From positions 248,001-312,000 of the forward strand of contig JARLGU010000015.1 in NCBI GenBank assembly GCA_031292625.1: a stretch of DNA of 64,000 nt. Reading direction: 5' to 3'. Below, piece by piece: positions 53,368 to 62,670 of the stretch. The notes beneath the pieces were generated by a model. That model saw only the letters and a program-made list of their open reading frames with translations. It searched no databases and was not told the origin of the DNA. This stretch comes from Capsulimonadaceae bacterium (lineage in GTDB: Bacteria; Armatimonadota; Armatimonadia; Armatimonadales; Capsulimonadaceae). Numbering within the stretch: position 1 is the stretch's first letter; every line of letters starts with the position of its first letter. A program made the translations under genes and the position numbers.

Positions 53368-55026
53368 CTATTTTGCCGCGTCCTTTTGGTCCTTCGGAGC
53401 GGAAGCCCAGGGCCAATTGTCGGACTTGAACGGCGAGGCGGGAAGACCTGCCCCGTTCGACAGGTTCGCGATCGGGTAGTTCGCCCAACCGTATCGTACG
53501 GCGACCGGGGATTTGACGCTGCTGCTGCTGACGACCACCGCATTGCCGTCGATCGCGGCTGTGTCCGCGGCATAGTAGACGCCATCCTTGCCCGCGACCT
53601 CGAAACCGGCCAGCTTAGCGGCGGGCGCGACGATCGGGCCGTCATCGAAGCCATCGTGGACGTCGATTGTCTTTAGGCCCGACGCATGCGTAAAGCGGAC
53701 ACGGACTTTGGAGCGCTCAACTTTGATGCCGTCGAAGACGGGCCCAGAGTACTCGACATTTTGTCCATAGGTCTGGGCAAGGGCGATGAGCGCAAGGCGA
53801 TCGCCGACCGGCTCTTTGCGGCGCGGGTGGATATCCGTCGAGTTGCCCAGATCCGTGATGACAGCCATGCCGGTGTTGGGCAGGATAGATAACGTCGCAC
53901 GCTGCGCTTCTCGCAGGTCCGGCCAGCCGTTCGCACCCTTGGGGAGCGGTTCGGATTTGATTGCCATGTAGGGAGCAAGCTGTACGAACAAGAACGGGAA
54001 ATCGCCTTCCCCCCAGGTTTTGCGCCAATCGGAGATCATCGTTGGGAAGAGCGTTTTGTACTCATAACCGGACCCGCCGTTGGCCTCGCCCTGGTACCAG
54101 ATCGCACCGCGAATGCCGTATGGCGCGACCGGAGCGATCATGCCGTTGTAAAGGTGAGCTGCTCCGCCTGGCCACCGATCGTAAGCGTCGGGCTTTCGCG
54201 GCGGCTGCGGCAACGCGGGCGGCGGCGTGCCTGCCGCTTTGGCTGCTTCCAAGGCGGCTTTCAATTTCGTCTTGTTTTCGTTATATTTCTCGATAGCATT
54301 GTCGTAATTCAGGAGCGCCAGAGGATAGGAAGACGGATAGAGATCTTCCTCGACGAGATAGTGGTGAAGGCACGGCACAGCCTCCAGGCTTTCCTTGCTC
54401 GTCCACGCCTGGGCGGGAGTTCCGCCCCAGTTGTCGTTAATGATGCCGACAGGGACCTTAAGGGCGGCGCGCAGATCCCGCGCGAAGAAATAGCCAATCG
54501 CGGTTGTGCGCCCTACGGTGTCCGGCGTGGCAATCGTCCAGCTGACGGATACGGTTTTCTGGGGCGTTAGGCCAACCGTATGGACGACATTTGCGTAGCG
54601 CAAGAGCGGATCGTTCGCAGCGGCTTGCGCGGTCGCGTACGTGGTCGCGCGGGAGAGCGGAAACTCCATGTTAGACTGTCCGCCGCAGATCCAAACCTCG
54701 CCAACGAGTATGTTGTTGAGCGTCACCGTATCGTTGGGCGTTCCGGTAATGGTAAGCGTATACGGTCCGCCAGCCGCAATCGGGCTGAGCTTGACAGACC
54801 ATGCGCCGCTTGCATCCGCCACGGTCTTAGCCGTTTGTCCGTTGATCGCAACGGTGATCGGCTCCTTGGCATCCGCGGCGCCCCAGACGGGAATGGGAAG
54901 TTTCTGCTGCAGCACGGCATTGTCCGTAAACAGGGGAGCGGGAACAATGGTGGCATTGGCTGGCTGAAGGGCCAATGCGGCAAGCATCGCGGCAACGCCG
55001 CAAACTTGTCGTTGGATTTTCGTCAT
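53368..55026 (-). CDS. Exported sialate O-acetylesterase-like carbohydrate esterase, copy 3
   Basis: A 552-residue paralogue, first gene of the cluster. Signal peptide (GVAAMLAALALQPANA), LFTDNAVLQQKLPIPVWG, WICGGQSNMEFP, GAIWYQGEANGG, DIHPRRKEPVG. The residue before GQSNM is Gly rather than Ser. ATG at 55026 has AGGAG upstream. Copies 1-3 are spaced 70-80 nt apart, which suggests a single operon that ends with the GH16 gene. Confidence 0.92.
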   Translation of the reverse strand: MTKIQRQVCGVAAMLAALALQPANATIVPAPLFTDNAVLQQKLPIPVWGAADAKEPITVAINGQTAKTVADASGAWSVKLSPIAAGGPYTLTITGTPNDTVTLNNILVGEVWICGGQSNMEFPLSRATTYATAQAAANDPLLRYANVVHTVGLTPQKTVSVSWTIATPDTVGRTTAIGYFFARDLRAALKVPVGIINDNWGGTPAQAWTSKESLEAVPCLHHYLVEEDLYPSSYPLALLNYDNAIEKYNENKTKLKAALEAAKAAGTPPPALPQPPRKPDAYDRWPGGAAHLYNGMIAPVAPYGIRGAIWYQGEANGGSGYEYKTLFPTMISDWRKTWGEGDFPFLFVQLAPYMAIKSEPLPKGANGWPDLREAQRATLSILPNTGMAVITDLGNSTDIHPRRKEPVGDRLALIALAQTYGQNVEYSGPVFDGIKVERSKVRVRFTHASGLKTIDVHDGFDDGPIVAPAAKLAGFEVAGKDGVYYAADTAAIDGNAVVVSSSSVKSPVAVRYGWANYPIANLSNGAGLPASPFKSDNWPWASAPKDQKDAAK

Positions 55027-55593
55027 AACTATTCTCCTCATAGGGCCGCTGCGCACGACTAGGGGCGCAAGCGCCGTACGTTTGGACGGTTCGTCAGGTG
55101 TATCGGTTCAGAAATTTCCAGCAATGCGCCACTCGCCCCCAGGGATTCACTTGCGTGATTGATCTCGGCGACGAAGTCGCCAAACGAGCCTCGCATTATC
55201 GTCAGGCGACAAGCAACCGGCTTCGGCGCCGAAGATCAAGAGAGTGCCTGGCGACTGGAATGCTTGGTTGCGATTTCGGGCGAGGAGCGGTGAACTCTTC
55301 CGGCAATTTACTGGTATTTAATAATTCGCCAGCACCGTATAATATCCTTCGCCAAATTTGCTGGTCCTCGGATTCGTATTCCCGCGAAAAGCGCGCATTC
55401 GCGAAGCGCAACCGGTAGCCGATGGCCGCGACTCATGAGGCCGCCGCTCCCAAGAGAAGCACATCTCACGTACATGGCCGCCTGTCATCGGGTAGAATGC
55501 CTGCGTACCGCTTAACACTAACATAACAATCGGCGTGATCTGCCGGGCCGTTCGCGGATAGGCGAGCGGCCGTATTGACGTGGGAGGACTGTT
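55027..55593. other. Long divergent spacer
   Basis: 567 nt between the esterase operon and the Pit genes, without a gene I would defend. It holds an AT-rich part at 55297-55370 with a near direct repeat (GCAATTTACTGGT at about 55303 and CAAATTTGCTGGT at about 55354). Both promoters should lie here, but I see no clear consensus pair. Confidence 0.4.
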
Positions 55594-56217
55594 TTGGGAC
55601 TGTTTGGGAAAGACCCAATTTTTTTTAACCTGCTTGATTCGCAAGCAAACGCGGCGATCCGCGCCGCGGAGGAGTTCCATACGCTAAGCATGGACTTCGA
55701 CACGCCGACGCGTCGAACGGATGCAATTAAGCGCATTGAGAACGAAGCGGACGATTTCACGCATGAACTGGCGAACCGCTTGGATTCGACGTTCGTAACG
55801 CCGTTCGACAAGGAAGACATCCGCGCATTATCCGGGGCTCTTGATAACGTTACCGACGAAATCGAAGCAGCCTCATCGCGCATCGTTCTCTACCGGCTAA
55901 CGACTCCGCGCGCCGACCTTGCTCCTCTTGTCGCCAGGCTTGTCGAAACAACGAAGGTCACCAAAAATGCGGTCGCGGCTCTGCGCGACCTCAAGCTGTT
56001 TCGCAACAACAGAGAGCTCTTTGTCGAGATCCACAGGTTGGAGAACGACGGCGATTATGGATATCGCCAGGCTCTCAGCAATCTTTTCAATGCGATCGAG
56101 CCCGACGCGCTCATGGTCTTGAAGTGGAAGGAGATCTACGATCGCGTCGAAAAGGCAATGGACATGTGTGAAGATGTAGCCAACATCATCGAAAGCGTGG
56201 TGATCAAGTATGCTTAG
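55594..56217 (+). CDS. DUF47 (PhoU-like) Pit accessory protein
   Basis: A 207-residue helical PhoU-like protein of the DUF47 family (FFNLLDSQANAAIRAAEEF, RIENEADDFTHELANRL, FDKEDIRALSGALDNVTDEIE). These proteins are found next to Pit phosphate transporters and probably control them. TTG start at 55594 is supported by GGGAGG 6 nt upstream. It overlaps the Pit gene by 8 nt. Confidence 0.92.
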   Translation: MGLFGKDPIFFNLLDSQANAAIRAAEEFHTLSMDFDTPTRRTDAIKRIENEADDFTHELANRLDSTFVTPFDKEDIRALSGALDNVTDEIEAASSRIVLYRLTTPRADLAPLVARLVETTKVTKNAVAALRDLKLFRNNRELFVEIHRLENDGDYGYRQALSNLFNAIEPDALMVLKWKEIYDRVEKAMDMCEDVANIIESVVIKYA

Positions 56218-57229
56218 CATCCTGCATAGTGGCGGGATCATTCTCATCCTGATCATTGCCTGCGCGCTGTTGTTCGATTACATCAACGGATTTCACGACA
56301 CCGCAAACGCAATTGCGACGGTAATTTCCACTCGGGCGATGCCGCCGCGCGCTGCCATTTTGATGGCGGCGGTTCTTAATTTTGCAGGCGCATTGTATTC
56401 AACCGGAGTTGCGAAGACGATCGCCAACGGACTCGTCGATAGCCGTATCGCCTCCCAGCACGTCATTCTCGCCGCCGTGATCGGAGCGATCGTCTGGAAC
56501 CTGATTACGTGGAAGTATGGAATCCCAAGCAGCAGTTCGCACGCGCTTATTGGCGGTCTTCTCGGGGCTGCGATCGTGAGCGGCGGGTTAAGCGTCGTGA
56601 AGTGGCACGGGATCGTTGAGAAAGTTCTGGCGCCATTGGTTGGCTCGCCGCTAATCGGCTTTGTTCTTGGCCTTTCGATCATGAGACTGCTGCTCGTTAT
56701 TTTTGCCCGCTCCACGCCTGGCCGCGTGTCGGCGCTCTTCCGAAACCTGCAGCCTATCTCCGCCGCATGGCTCGCCTGGAACCATGGGCTGAACGACGCT
56801 CAAAAGAGCATGGGGATTATCACCCTTGCCCTCGTGTCGTTTCATGTGCTTCCACGCACTCCTGGCGGAGCCGCCGTGCCAATGTGGGTGATCATTGCGT
56901 GCGCGACGGCAATGGCGCTCGGGACATCGGCTGGCGGTTGGCGGATTATCAAGACGATGGGACAACGGATTTTCCGGCTTGAGCCGATACACGGCTGTGC
57001 GGCGGAGACGGCGGCTGGCCTTGTGATCTTTCTCGCGAGCCACTTTCAGATGCCGGTGAGCACTACGCACGTCATATCGGGCAGCATCTTTGGCGTCGGC
57101 TCAGTCCGGCGCGCATCCGCCGTCCGCTGGGGCGTCGCGGAGACAATGCTCGTGGCATGGGTGCTAACCTTGCCGGCATCCGCCCTGGTCGGCGCATTAG
57201 CGTCTTTCGCGCTCGGAGGACTGCGGTAG
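56210..57229 (+). CDS. Inorganic phosphate transporter, Pit family
   Basis: A 339-residue membrane protein of the PHO4/Pit family. The two signature repeats are FDYINGFHDTANAIATVIST and AWNHGLNDAQKSMGI, with SSSHALIGGLLG and STTHVISGSIFGVG as the paired SxxH-type motifs. It imports metal-phosphate with H+ or Na+. Coupled to the DUF47 gene. Confidence 0.95.
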   Translation: MLSILHSGGIILILIIACALLFDYINGFHDTANAIATVISTRAMPPRAAILMAAVLNFAGALYSTGVAKTIANGLVDSRIASQHVILAAVIGAIVWNLITWKYGIPSSSSHALIGGLLGAAIVSGGLSVVKWHGIVEKVLAPLVGSPLIGFVLGLSIMRLLLVIFARSTPGRVSALFRNLQPISAAWLAWNHGLNDAQKSMGIITLALVSFHVLPRTPGGAAVPMWVIIACATAMALGTSAGGWRIIKTMGQRIFRLEPIHGCAAETAAGLVIFLASHFQMPVSTTHVISGSIFGVGSVRRASAVRWGVAETMLVAWVLTLPASALVGALASFALGGLR

Positions 57230-57238
57230 GCAGCTCCT

Positions 57239-58717
57239 CTAAGCGCGGGTCAATGCCCGGATATCGGCTCGGACGCCGGTCAAATAATCGATGGCGTCAG
57301 CTGCGCCATATTCGCCGTTCTCATCTTCAATCATCGAAGGCAGAAAGCTAACGTCCTGACCGAGGGTGATCAGCGGTTGCTCCGTGTAGCCATACTTCTG
57401 GTGCTGCGGCAGGTCGATTGCGGAGAGGAGTGAGTTGCAAAGGCACTTGCGCCCTTCCGTTTCTTCCTGTTTTCCGCCCTTCTTAAGGTAGTCCGCGACG
57501 GGTTCGGCCGGGCATCGGAAGGCAACCGCCCCGTCCTCGCGAACATAAGGATGGCGCAACCGAGTCACATCGCAGATTCTCGGACGAGCGTTGTAGTTTC
57601 CGTGCTCCGACAACGTGTCATCGAGCGTTACCACCTTGAACGGGAAGCCCGACGGGGAAGCGAGGGCATCGGTTCGCACCTCGAGATCGTTCTGGAAGGC
57701 GCGGCGGATGATCTGCCGTTTGAACTCCGTGCGAAGCCCTGAATCTCTACTCAAGGCAAATATGGACCCGAGCTGGACACCGGTCGCGCCGGTTGCGATC
57801 GCCTCGGCGATCTTCTCGGGGCTGGCATAGCCTCCCGCGAGCCAGAATGGCAGACCTATCTCGCGGATTTGGGCCAAGTCCACGATGTCGCGTTCGCCGT
57901 AGACCGGTTCATTGTTCTCATTAAGCCGCAGCTTGCCGCGCGGCGGCGCGTTGTGTCCGCCGGCAATTGCCCCTTCAATCACGAAGCCGTTGATTGCGCC
58001 GCTCGCTTTCGTCGCCATGAGGTTCGCGAGCGTAACGGATGAGACAATTGGCAGGAAGTTAGGGCGCTTAAGCGGCGCGGTGGGATTGGGCAAGATGGTC
58101 GCCGGATCGAAATGGACGCTGTACGATTTATCCGGTGCGCTGTTCTCAACCGTGACCTTATACGAAGCCTTCTCGTGAAGAGACAGCTTGTCGATTGCGC
58201 CAGGGATTTGCAACGGAATCCCCGCGCCCATAAGAACATAGTCGACGCCCGCTATCATCGCTCCGTATAGGGCGGGGAGGTGGCCGAGTTGGATTTTCTC
58301 GAGATAGTTGATGCCGATGAGGCCGTCGTGTCCTTCGCGAGCCAGCCAGACCTCCACGAAATTAGCGCAAACGGCAAGCTCGTAGAGGTCCTTATTCACG
58401 TAGAGAGTGTACGCGGGAACGAGTTTAAAGTTTCGCGCCGTGGCGGCGTCGCCTTCGCGGAAATAGCGGTCGATCACGCGCTGGGCAATCTCGGGAACCG
58501 GGAAGTGCGACAAGGCTCGCCGAACATGGCCGCCAGGATCGCCGCGTTGCAGACGCCTGGCGATGACGATGTCGATGCCGGTGCCGGATACCACCCCAAG
58601 TTGGCCGCAAGAGGAAACGGTTCTCGCTAGCCGCCAATCCGAGACGCCGATCCCCATACCCCCTTGGATAATCTTTGGCTGTCGCGTTCGAAGCTCGGGC
58701 GGAGTTGTCATGTTCAT
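57239..58717 (-). CDS. Nitronate monooxygenase/2-nitropropane-dioxygenase-like flavoprotein
   Basis: A 492-residue FMN-binding TIM-barrel protein of the nitronate monooxygenase superfamily, longer than the usual 320-350. Recognisable parts are IIQGGMGIGVSDWRLA, GFVIEGAIAGGHNAPP, PFWLAGGYASPEKIAEAIATGATGVQLGSIFALS. The C-terminal extension carries several cysteines (RPRICDVTRL, GRKCLCNSLL) and resembles the PfaD/FabK-like or uncharacterised long forms. The physiological substrate is unclear. It converges with the Pit gene. Confidence 0.85.
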   Translation of the reverse strand: MNMTTPPELRTRQPKIIQGGMGIGVSDWRLARTVSSCGQLGVVSGTGIDIVIARRLQRGDPGGHVRRALSHFPVPEIAQRVIDRYFREGDAATARNFKLVPAYTLYVNKDLYELAVCANFVEVWLAREGHDGLIGINYLEKIQLGHLPALYGAMIAGVDYVLMGAGIPLQIPGAIDKLSLHEKASYKVTVENSAPDKSYSVHFDPATILPNPTAPLKRPNFLPIVSSVTLANLMATKASGAINGFVIEGAIAGGHNAPPRGKLRLNENNEPVYGERDIVDLAQIREIGLPFWLAGGYASPEKIAEAIATGATGVQLGSIFALSRDSGLRTEFKRQIIRRAFQNDLEVRTDALASPSGFPFKVVTLDDTLSEHGNYNARPRICDVTRLRHPYVREDGAVAFRCPAEPVADYLKKGGKQEETEGRKCLCNSLLSAIDLPQHQKYGYTEQPLITLGQDVSFLPSMIEDENGEYGAADAIDYLTGVRADIRALTRA

Positions 58718-59325
58718 AAATTGTTCGGTCTGAGTCTGTGAGAGGCAGGACGATCCTTTCGGGATCGCACTTAGGCTTTGGACGATTGCTCATGTCCAGT
58801 ATGGGTGCGGCTGCCTCGGCCGCGTCAATCTGTGCGGCTTCATTTGACGGTATCCGTCAATGTCTTCGGAATTGCCTCGTACGGCTTCCTATTCATGTGG
58901 ATCTCCGGCTCTTTCGATGTGCTGCCGCCGAAAACCCTTACAAACGTCAGTACCTGCCGACGCAATAGATTAACACACAGTATAATCCAGACAGGCCAAT
59001 ATATCAAGACCTGTGAGTCCTATTTTCATAACGGGTGAAATCAATTCGCAAATTTAACATCCTTTGATTGGCATTTTTGTCAAAATTACGCATAAAATCG
59101 GCATCGTATACAACACTGTGATATTTGTGCATCTTCTTGCCATGCAGGGGTAAAACGATAGCAGCGATGGGCCTCCAGCCATCACTAACGCGGGGCTGGG
59201 CGATGTATCGAAGCAGGTTTGCTGAGCGACGGACAAGCGGCGATCTCTCGAATCGCGTTGAGGAACAAAATTGCCGGCAAGCCGATTAATGTTATCGGTC
59301 TTAAACCGATGAAGGGAGAGAGCGC
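58718..59325. other. Divergent spacer
   Basis: 608 nt without a supported gene. It includes the minus-strand promoter at 58979-59007, an AT-rich part at 59030-59135, and an ATCGGT/ACCGAT hairpin at 59294-59310 directly before the Shine-Dalgarno of the carbonic anhydrase gene. No riboswitch class was recognised. Confidence 0.45.
58979..59007 (-). promoter_or_regulatory. Promoter upstream of the nitronate-monooxygenase-like gene
   Basis: On the minus strand: TTGATA (59007-59002), 17-nt spacer, TATACT (58984-58979). The leader to the start codon would be about 260 nt, so another start site is possible. Confidence 0.45.
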
Positions 59326-59949
59326 ATGTCAGAACGGTCGAGCACGGACCGCATCATAGAGGAGTTGACTGCCGGCAACGCAAGGTTTTTGCAGGGGCAT
59401 TCAATCAAATCAACCCAGGCATCTCTGAATAAACTCAAGAGCTTTGCGGTCACCGGACAGTTTCCGAAAGCGATCGTTCTTTGTTGTTCAGATTCGCGGG
59501 CGCCGGTTGAGATTATTTTCGACCAGGATATCGGCGACCTGTTCGTCATACGCGTCGCGGGGAATATTGTCGCGCCATCGCTCGTAGGAAGCGTCGAGTT
59601 CGCGGCGAGTACGTACGGAACGAGCCTCGTGCTCGTTATGGGGCACTCGCAATGCGGGGCGGTCACGGCGACGCTTAAGCATGTCGAAGACCCGCTCGGG
59701 ATCGAATCGGAAAACCTTCACGACTTGGTCGCGCGCATCAAGCCCCACATTTATCCGATCGCCCAGATACGGGAGATGTCGTTCGAGGAAAAGCTGCGGC
59801 GGTCCGTTCACGCCAATGTCCTCGCATCCGTAGCCCAGCTTTCGAGCTCCAGCCGTTTAATTGAAGGGTGGGTGCGTGACGGCAAGTTGACCGTGGTGGG
59901 GGCGGTGCTCGATTTGAGCACCGGCGCGGTGCATTTTATCGATACGTGA
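59326..59949 (+). CDS. Beta-class carbonic anhydrase
   Basis: A 207-residue beta-carbonic anhydrase, which hydrates CO2 to bicarbonate. Zinc ligands are Cys54, His107 and Cys110; the Asp56/Arg58 pair is in CCSDSRAPVE, and GHSQCGAV holds the other two ligands. GGGAGAG lies before the ATG. The last 14 nt overlap the convergent dus gene. Confidence 0.95.
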   Translation: MSERSSTDRIIEELTAGNARFLQGHSIKSTQASLNKLKSFAVTGQFPKAIVLCCSDSRAPVEIIFDQDIGDLFVIRVAGNIVAPSLVGSVEFAASTYGTSLVLVMGHSQCGAVTATLKHVEDPLGIESENLHDLVARIKPHIYPIAQIREMSFEEKLRRSVHANVLASVAQLSSSSRLIEGWVRDGKLTVVGAVLDLSTGAVHFIDT

Positions 59950-60937
59950 CCGTCGCGACGCTTCGATCGACCGCCAATGCGTCGAACAGGTCATCTAGTG
60001 TGTCGAGGCGCTTAATTTGGTCGAAGCCAAGAAAGGCTCCGTGCCGGCTTGCGAGCATCAGCCACTGTTTGATGCGGGCAAGCGTGCTGGACGGGCTATG
60101 GGCGTGCATTTCGAACGAGTGGTATGCAAGGCGTCTCAGACAGGGTGTCCAGTCGAAATCGGAAGACATTGGCTCAATGGCCGTGAGTGGAAGTAAGCGA
60201 AGTTCCTGGGCAATCAGCATCGAGAGATAGGGATTGGCCAGGGCGCCGCGTCCGAGCATAAAATGGGTGCATCCCGTAACGTCGCGACATCGCCTGAAAT
60301 CGTCGACGGACCAGATATCGCCGTTTGCAACGACTGGAATTCCGGTTCTTTCCCTCACCAGCCCAATCGGCTCCCAGTGGGCGGGCGGAGCGTAGCCCTG
60401 CGCGCGCGTGCGCCCATGGATCGTCAGCCACGATGCCCCGCCTTCCGCTGCGCACTCCGCGTTCTCGATAATGGAGTCCATTGAGTCCCAACCCAGGCGC
60501 AGCTTGGCGGACACCGGGATTTCGGCGGGGACGGCGTTACGGACCGCGCGAACGATACTCCTTATGCGGGACGGATCTTTTAGCAGAATAGCGCCGCCGT
60601 CGTGGTTGTTGACGATGGGCGCTGGGCAGCCAAAGTTAAGATCGATGGCCTTCGCCCCTGCCTGGGACGCGACCGTCGCCGAGTCCGCCATCAGGGCGGC
60701 GTCGCCGCCGAGCAACTGAACTTGTACAGGCAGTCCGCTCGGCGTGCGGCCGTCGTTGAGCAATTCGGGGACATGCCGGTAAAACGCGCGCTTGCTTGGC
60801 AGCGACGTGCTGATCCTGAGGAACTCCGACACCGCGAACGTAAATGCACCCATTTCGCCCAAAACCGCGCGCATCGGCGCATCTGTAAGTCCCTGCATGG
60901 GGGCCAATATAATCGATGGCGAGCCGGGATTCAGCAT
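59936..60937 (-). CDS. tRNA-dihydrouridine synthase
   Basis: A 333-residue FMN enzyme that reduces uridine in the D-loop of tRNA. It has ILAPMQGLTDAPMRAVL, the catalytic Cys in LNFGCPAPIVNNHDGG, SAKLRLGW, LTIHGRTRAQGY and VVANGDIWS. No Shine-Dalgarno stands before the ATG at 60937; a TTG at 60979 would add 14 residues. The subfamily (DusA, B or C) is not clear. Confidence 0.92.
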   Translation of the reverse strand: MLNPGSPSIILAPMQGLTDAPMRAVLGEMGAFTFAVSEFLRISTSLPSKRAFYRHVPELLNDGRTPSGLPVQVQLLGGDAALMADSATVASQAGAKAIDLNFGCPAPIVNNHDGGAILLKDPSRIRSIVRAVRNAVPAEIPVSAKLRLGWDSMDSIIENAECAAEGGASWLTIHGRTRAQGYAPPAHWEPIGLVRERTGIPVVANGDIWSVDDFRRCRDVTGCTHFMLGRGALANPYLSMLIAQELRLLPLTAIEPMSSDFDWTPCLRRLAYHSFEMHAHSPSSTLARIKQWLMLASRHGAFLGFDQIKRLDTLDDLFDALAVDRSVATVTYR

Positions 60938-61017
60938 GATTATGATTGTACTCGATGGTTGTTGCCGCGCCGCTTTCAATACTAGTCAAAACTTCTCAAA
61001 ATGGCTAATGGTGACTA

Positions 61018-61045
61018 TTGACTTTTTATCAAAACGTGTTATGCT
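61018..61045 (+). promoter_or_regulatory. Promoter of the HTH-GspE fusion gene
   Basis: TTGACT at 61018-61023, a 16-nt spacer and TATGCT at 61040-61045, 34 nt before the start codon. Confidence 0.6.
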
Positions 61046-61078
61046 TACTCGTGACATCTGTTGACAAAGGAGCCTGCC

Positions 61079-62524
61079 ATGGTAGTCGCACAAGCGGATC
61101 ACGACGACGATGACGAACTCGGACTTCTGACGATCGATGAGGCGGCGAAGTTTTTGGGCACCAGCAAGTCGACGCTCTACCGGTTGCTTGGGCAAGGAGA
61201 TCTTAGCGCAACGAAAGTCGGGAAGCAATGGCGCTTTCGGAAGTCGGATCTGCGGGCATATCTCAATCGCGACGCATCTCCCGCCGAGCCCGAAATAACG
61301 GATATCGATGAGGAGAAGATGCGAATGCTGTTGGATGATGAGCCAATCGTCCAATTGGGCTATAACATCGTTCTTCAGGCGATCCGCGAAAAGGCAAGCG
61401 ACATTCATATCGAGGCAAACAAGAATGGCGTCCGGGTTAGGTTCCGAATTGACGGCGTTCTCCAGGACATCCTTTCGGTTCCGAAAGAGGTACAAGGCCC
61501 GCTGATCGCGCGTTTTAAGGTTCTGGCCGACCTGAACCTTTCGGAACGGCGCATCCCGCAGGACGGTCGAATTCCGTTGAGGCACGAGGGAATTGAATAC
61601 GATTTGCGGGTGAACTGCTTGCCGACGAACTTTGGCGAGAGCCTTTCCATGCGGTTGCTTAATCGATCGAGTGTGCTGCTAAAGCTCGACAAACTTGGGT
61701 TTGCGCCCGAAGAACTGGCGTCCATTCAACATCTCTTCAATAAGCCAAGCGGGATGATCCTCGCCTCCGGACCGGCCGAGTCCGGCAAGACGATGTTTCT
61801 GTACGCATGCTTGAATGAATTGAACAAGCCTGACGTCAAGATCGTCACGATCGAGGACCCGGTTGAATACATCATTCCGGGCCTCTTGCAAGTCCACGTC
61901 CAGCAAAGAGCGGGAATGACATTCCAGGCGGCCCTGCGCGCGTTCATGCGTCAGGATGCGGATGTCATCATGGTTTCGGATACGCGAGATGAAGAAGTTG
62001 CTCATCTTGCGATTGAAGCGGCGGTTGCGGGGAGAGTTGTCCTGGGGGCGATGTACGCGGAGAGCGCCCCCGCGACTTTGTTCCGATTAACGGACATGGG
62101 CATGGAGGCGTACCTGGTCGCCGCCGCCGTTTCTGGCATCGTCAATCTGCGGATGGCGCGGAGGCTCTGCGTCCATTGCAAGCGAGCCGTGGATCCCGCG
62201 GAGGCGTCGCGGCTACTTCGCAAGGTTATGAGCGTTTCCGCGGCCGGGGGGTACAGCATCAATGTGGTCCCTGCGCTTTACGAGGCCGTTGGCTGCGACG
62301 AATGTCATGGCTTGGGTTTTCAGGGACGGCTCCCGCTCCATGAGGTGCTCGTTTGCAATCCTCAGCTAGCCAAGCAGATGCTCCAATGCCGGGATGCGAG
62401 CGAGGCAATTCGACTGGCAGTCGAAAGCGGGATGCGAACGCTGGTTGCGGATGGAGTGAGCAAGGCGGTTGCGGGGGAGACTACGGTCGATGAAGTCTTG
62501 CGCGTCACCTTGGGACCGCTATAG
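61079..62524 (+). CDS. Excisionase-type HTH domain fused to a GspE/PilB-like ATPase
   Basis: A 481-residue protein. Residues about 15-70 are a MerR/excisionase-type DNA-binding domain (LTIDEAAKFLGTSKSTLYRLL, WRFRKSDLRAYL). The rest is a type II secretion/type IV pilus ATPase with its own N-domain (ASDIHIEANKNGVRVRFRIDG) and a RecA-like core: Walker A GPAESGKT (231-238), and ALRAFMRQDADVIMVSDTRD, where the usual GEIRD has become SDTRD (Asp301 in place of the Walker B Glu). The His-box region is also changed (AMYAESAP). The four-Cys zinc site (CVHCK ... CDECH) is kept. ATG at 61079 has AAGGAG 6 nt upstream. It may be a regulatory or degenerate ATPase rather than a pilus motor. Confidence 0.88.
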   Translation: MVVAQADHDDDDELGLLTIDEAAKFLGTSKSTLYRLLGQGDLSATKVGKQWRFRKSDLRAYLNRDASPAEPEITDIDEEKMRMLLDDEPIVQLGYNIVLQAIREKASDIHIEANKNGVRVRFRIDGVLQDILSVPKEVQGPLIARFKVLADLNLSERRIPQDGRIPLRHEGIEYDLRVNCLPTNFGESLSMRLLNRSSVLLKLDKLGFAPEELASIQHLFNKPSGMILASGPAESGKTMFLYACLNELNKPDVKIVTIEDPVEYIIPGLLQVHVQQRAGMTFQAALRAFMRQDADVIMVSDTRDEEVAHLAIEAAVAGRVVLGAMYAESAPATLFRLTDMGMEAYLVAAAVSGIVNLRMARRLCVHCKRAVDPAEASRLLRKVMSVSAAGGYSINVVPALYEAVGCDECHGLGFQGRLPLHEVLVCNPQLAKQMLQCRDASEAIRLAVESGMRTLVADGVSKAVAGETTVDEVLRVTLGPL

Positions 62525-62670
62525 CCCCGTCGAATACTGCGAGAGGCGCCGCGCACAGCGCATGACAAGTGTTGCGTACCGGCGCGGCGTATTGCAATCC
62601 AAGATAGCATCGATCACTTGCGCGAATGGTACACTAGCAGGGAAGCGGCGCTTCGTTGATGGGGTGAACG

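Noticed and set aside
59131-59325. Riboswitch, for example c-di-GMP class I, before carbonic anhydrase
   Set aside because: GCAGG and GGTTTGC strings are present but the core and paired stems do not line up.
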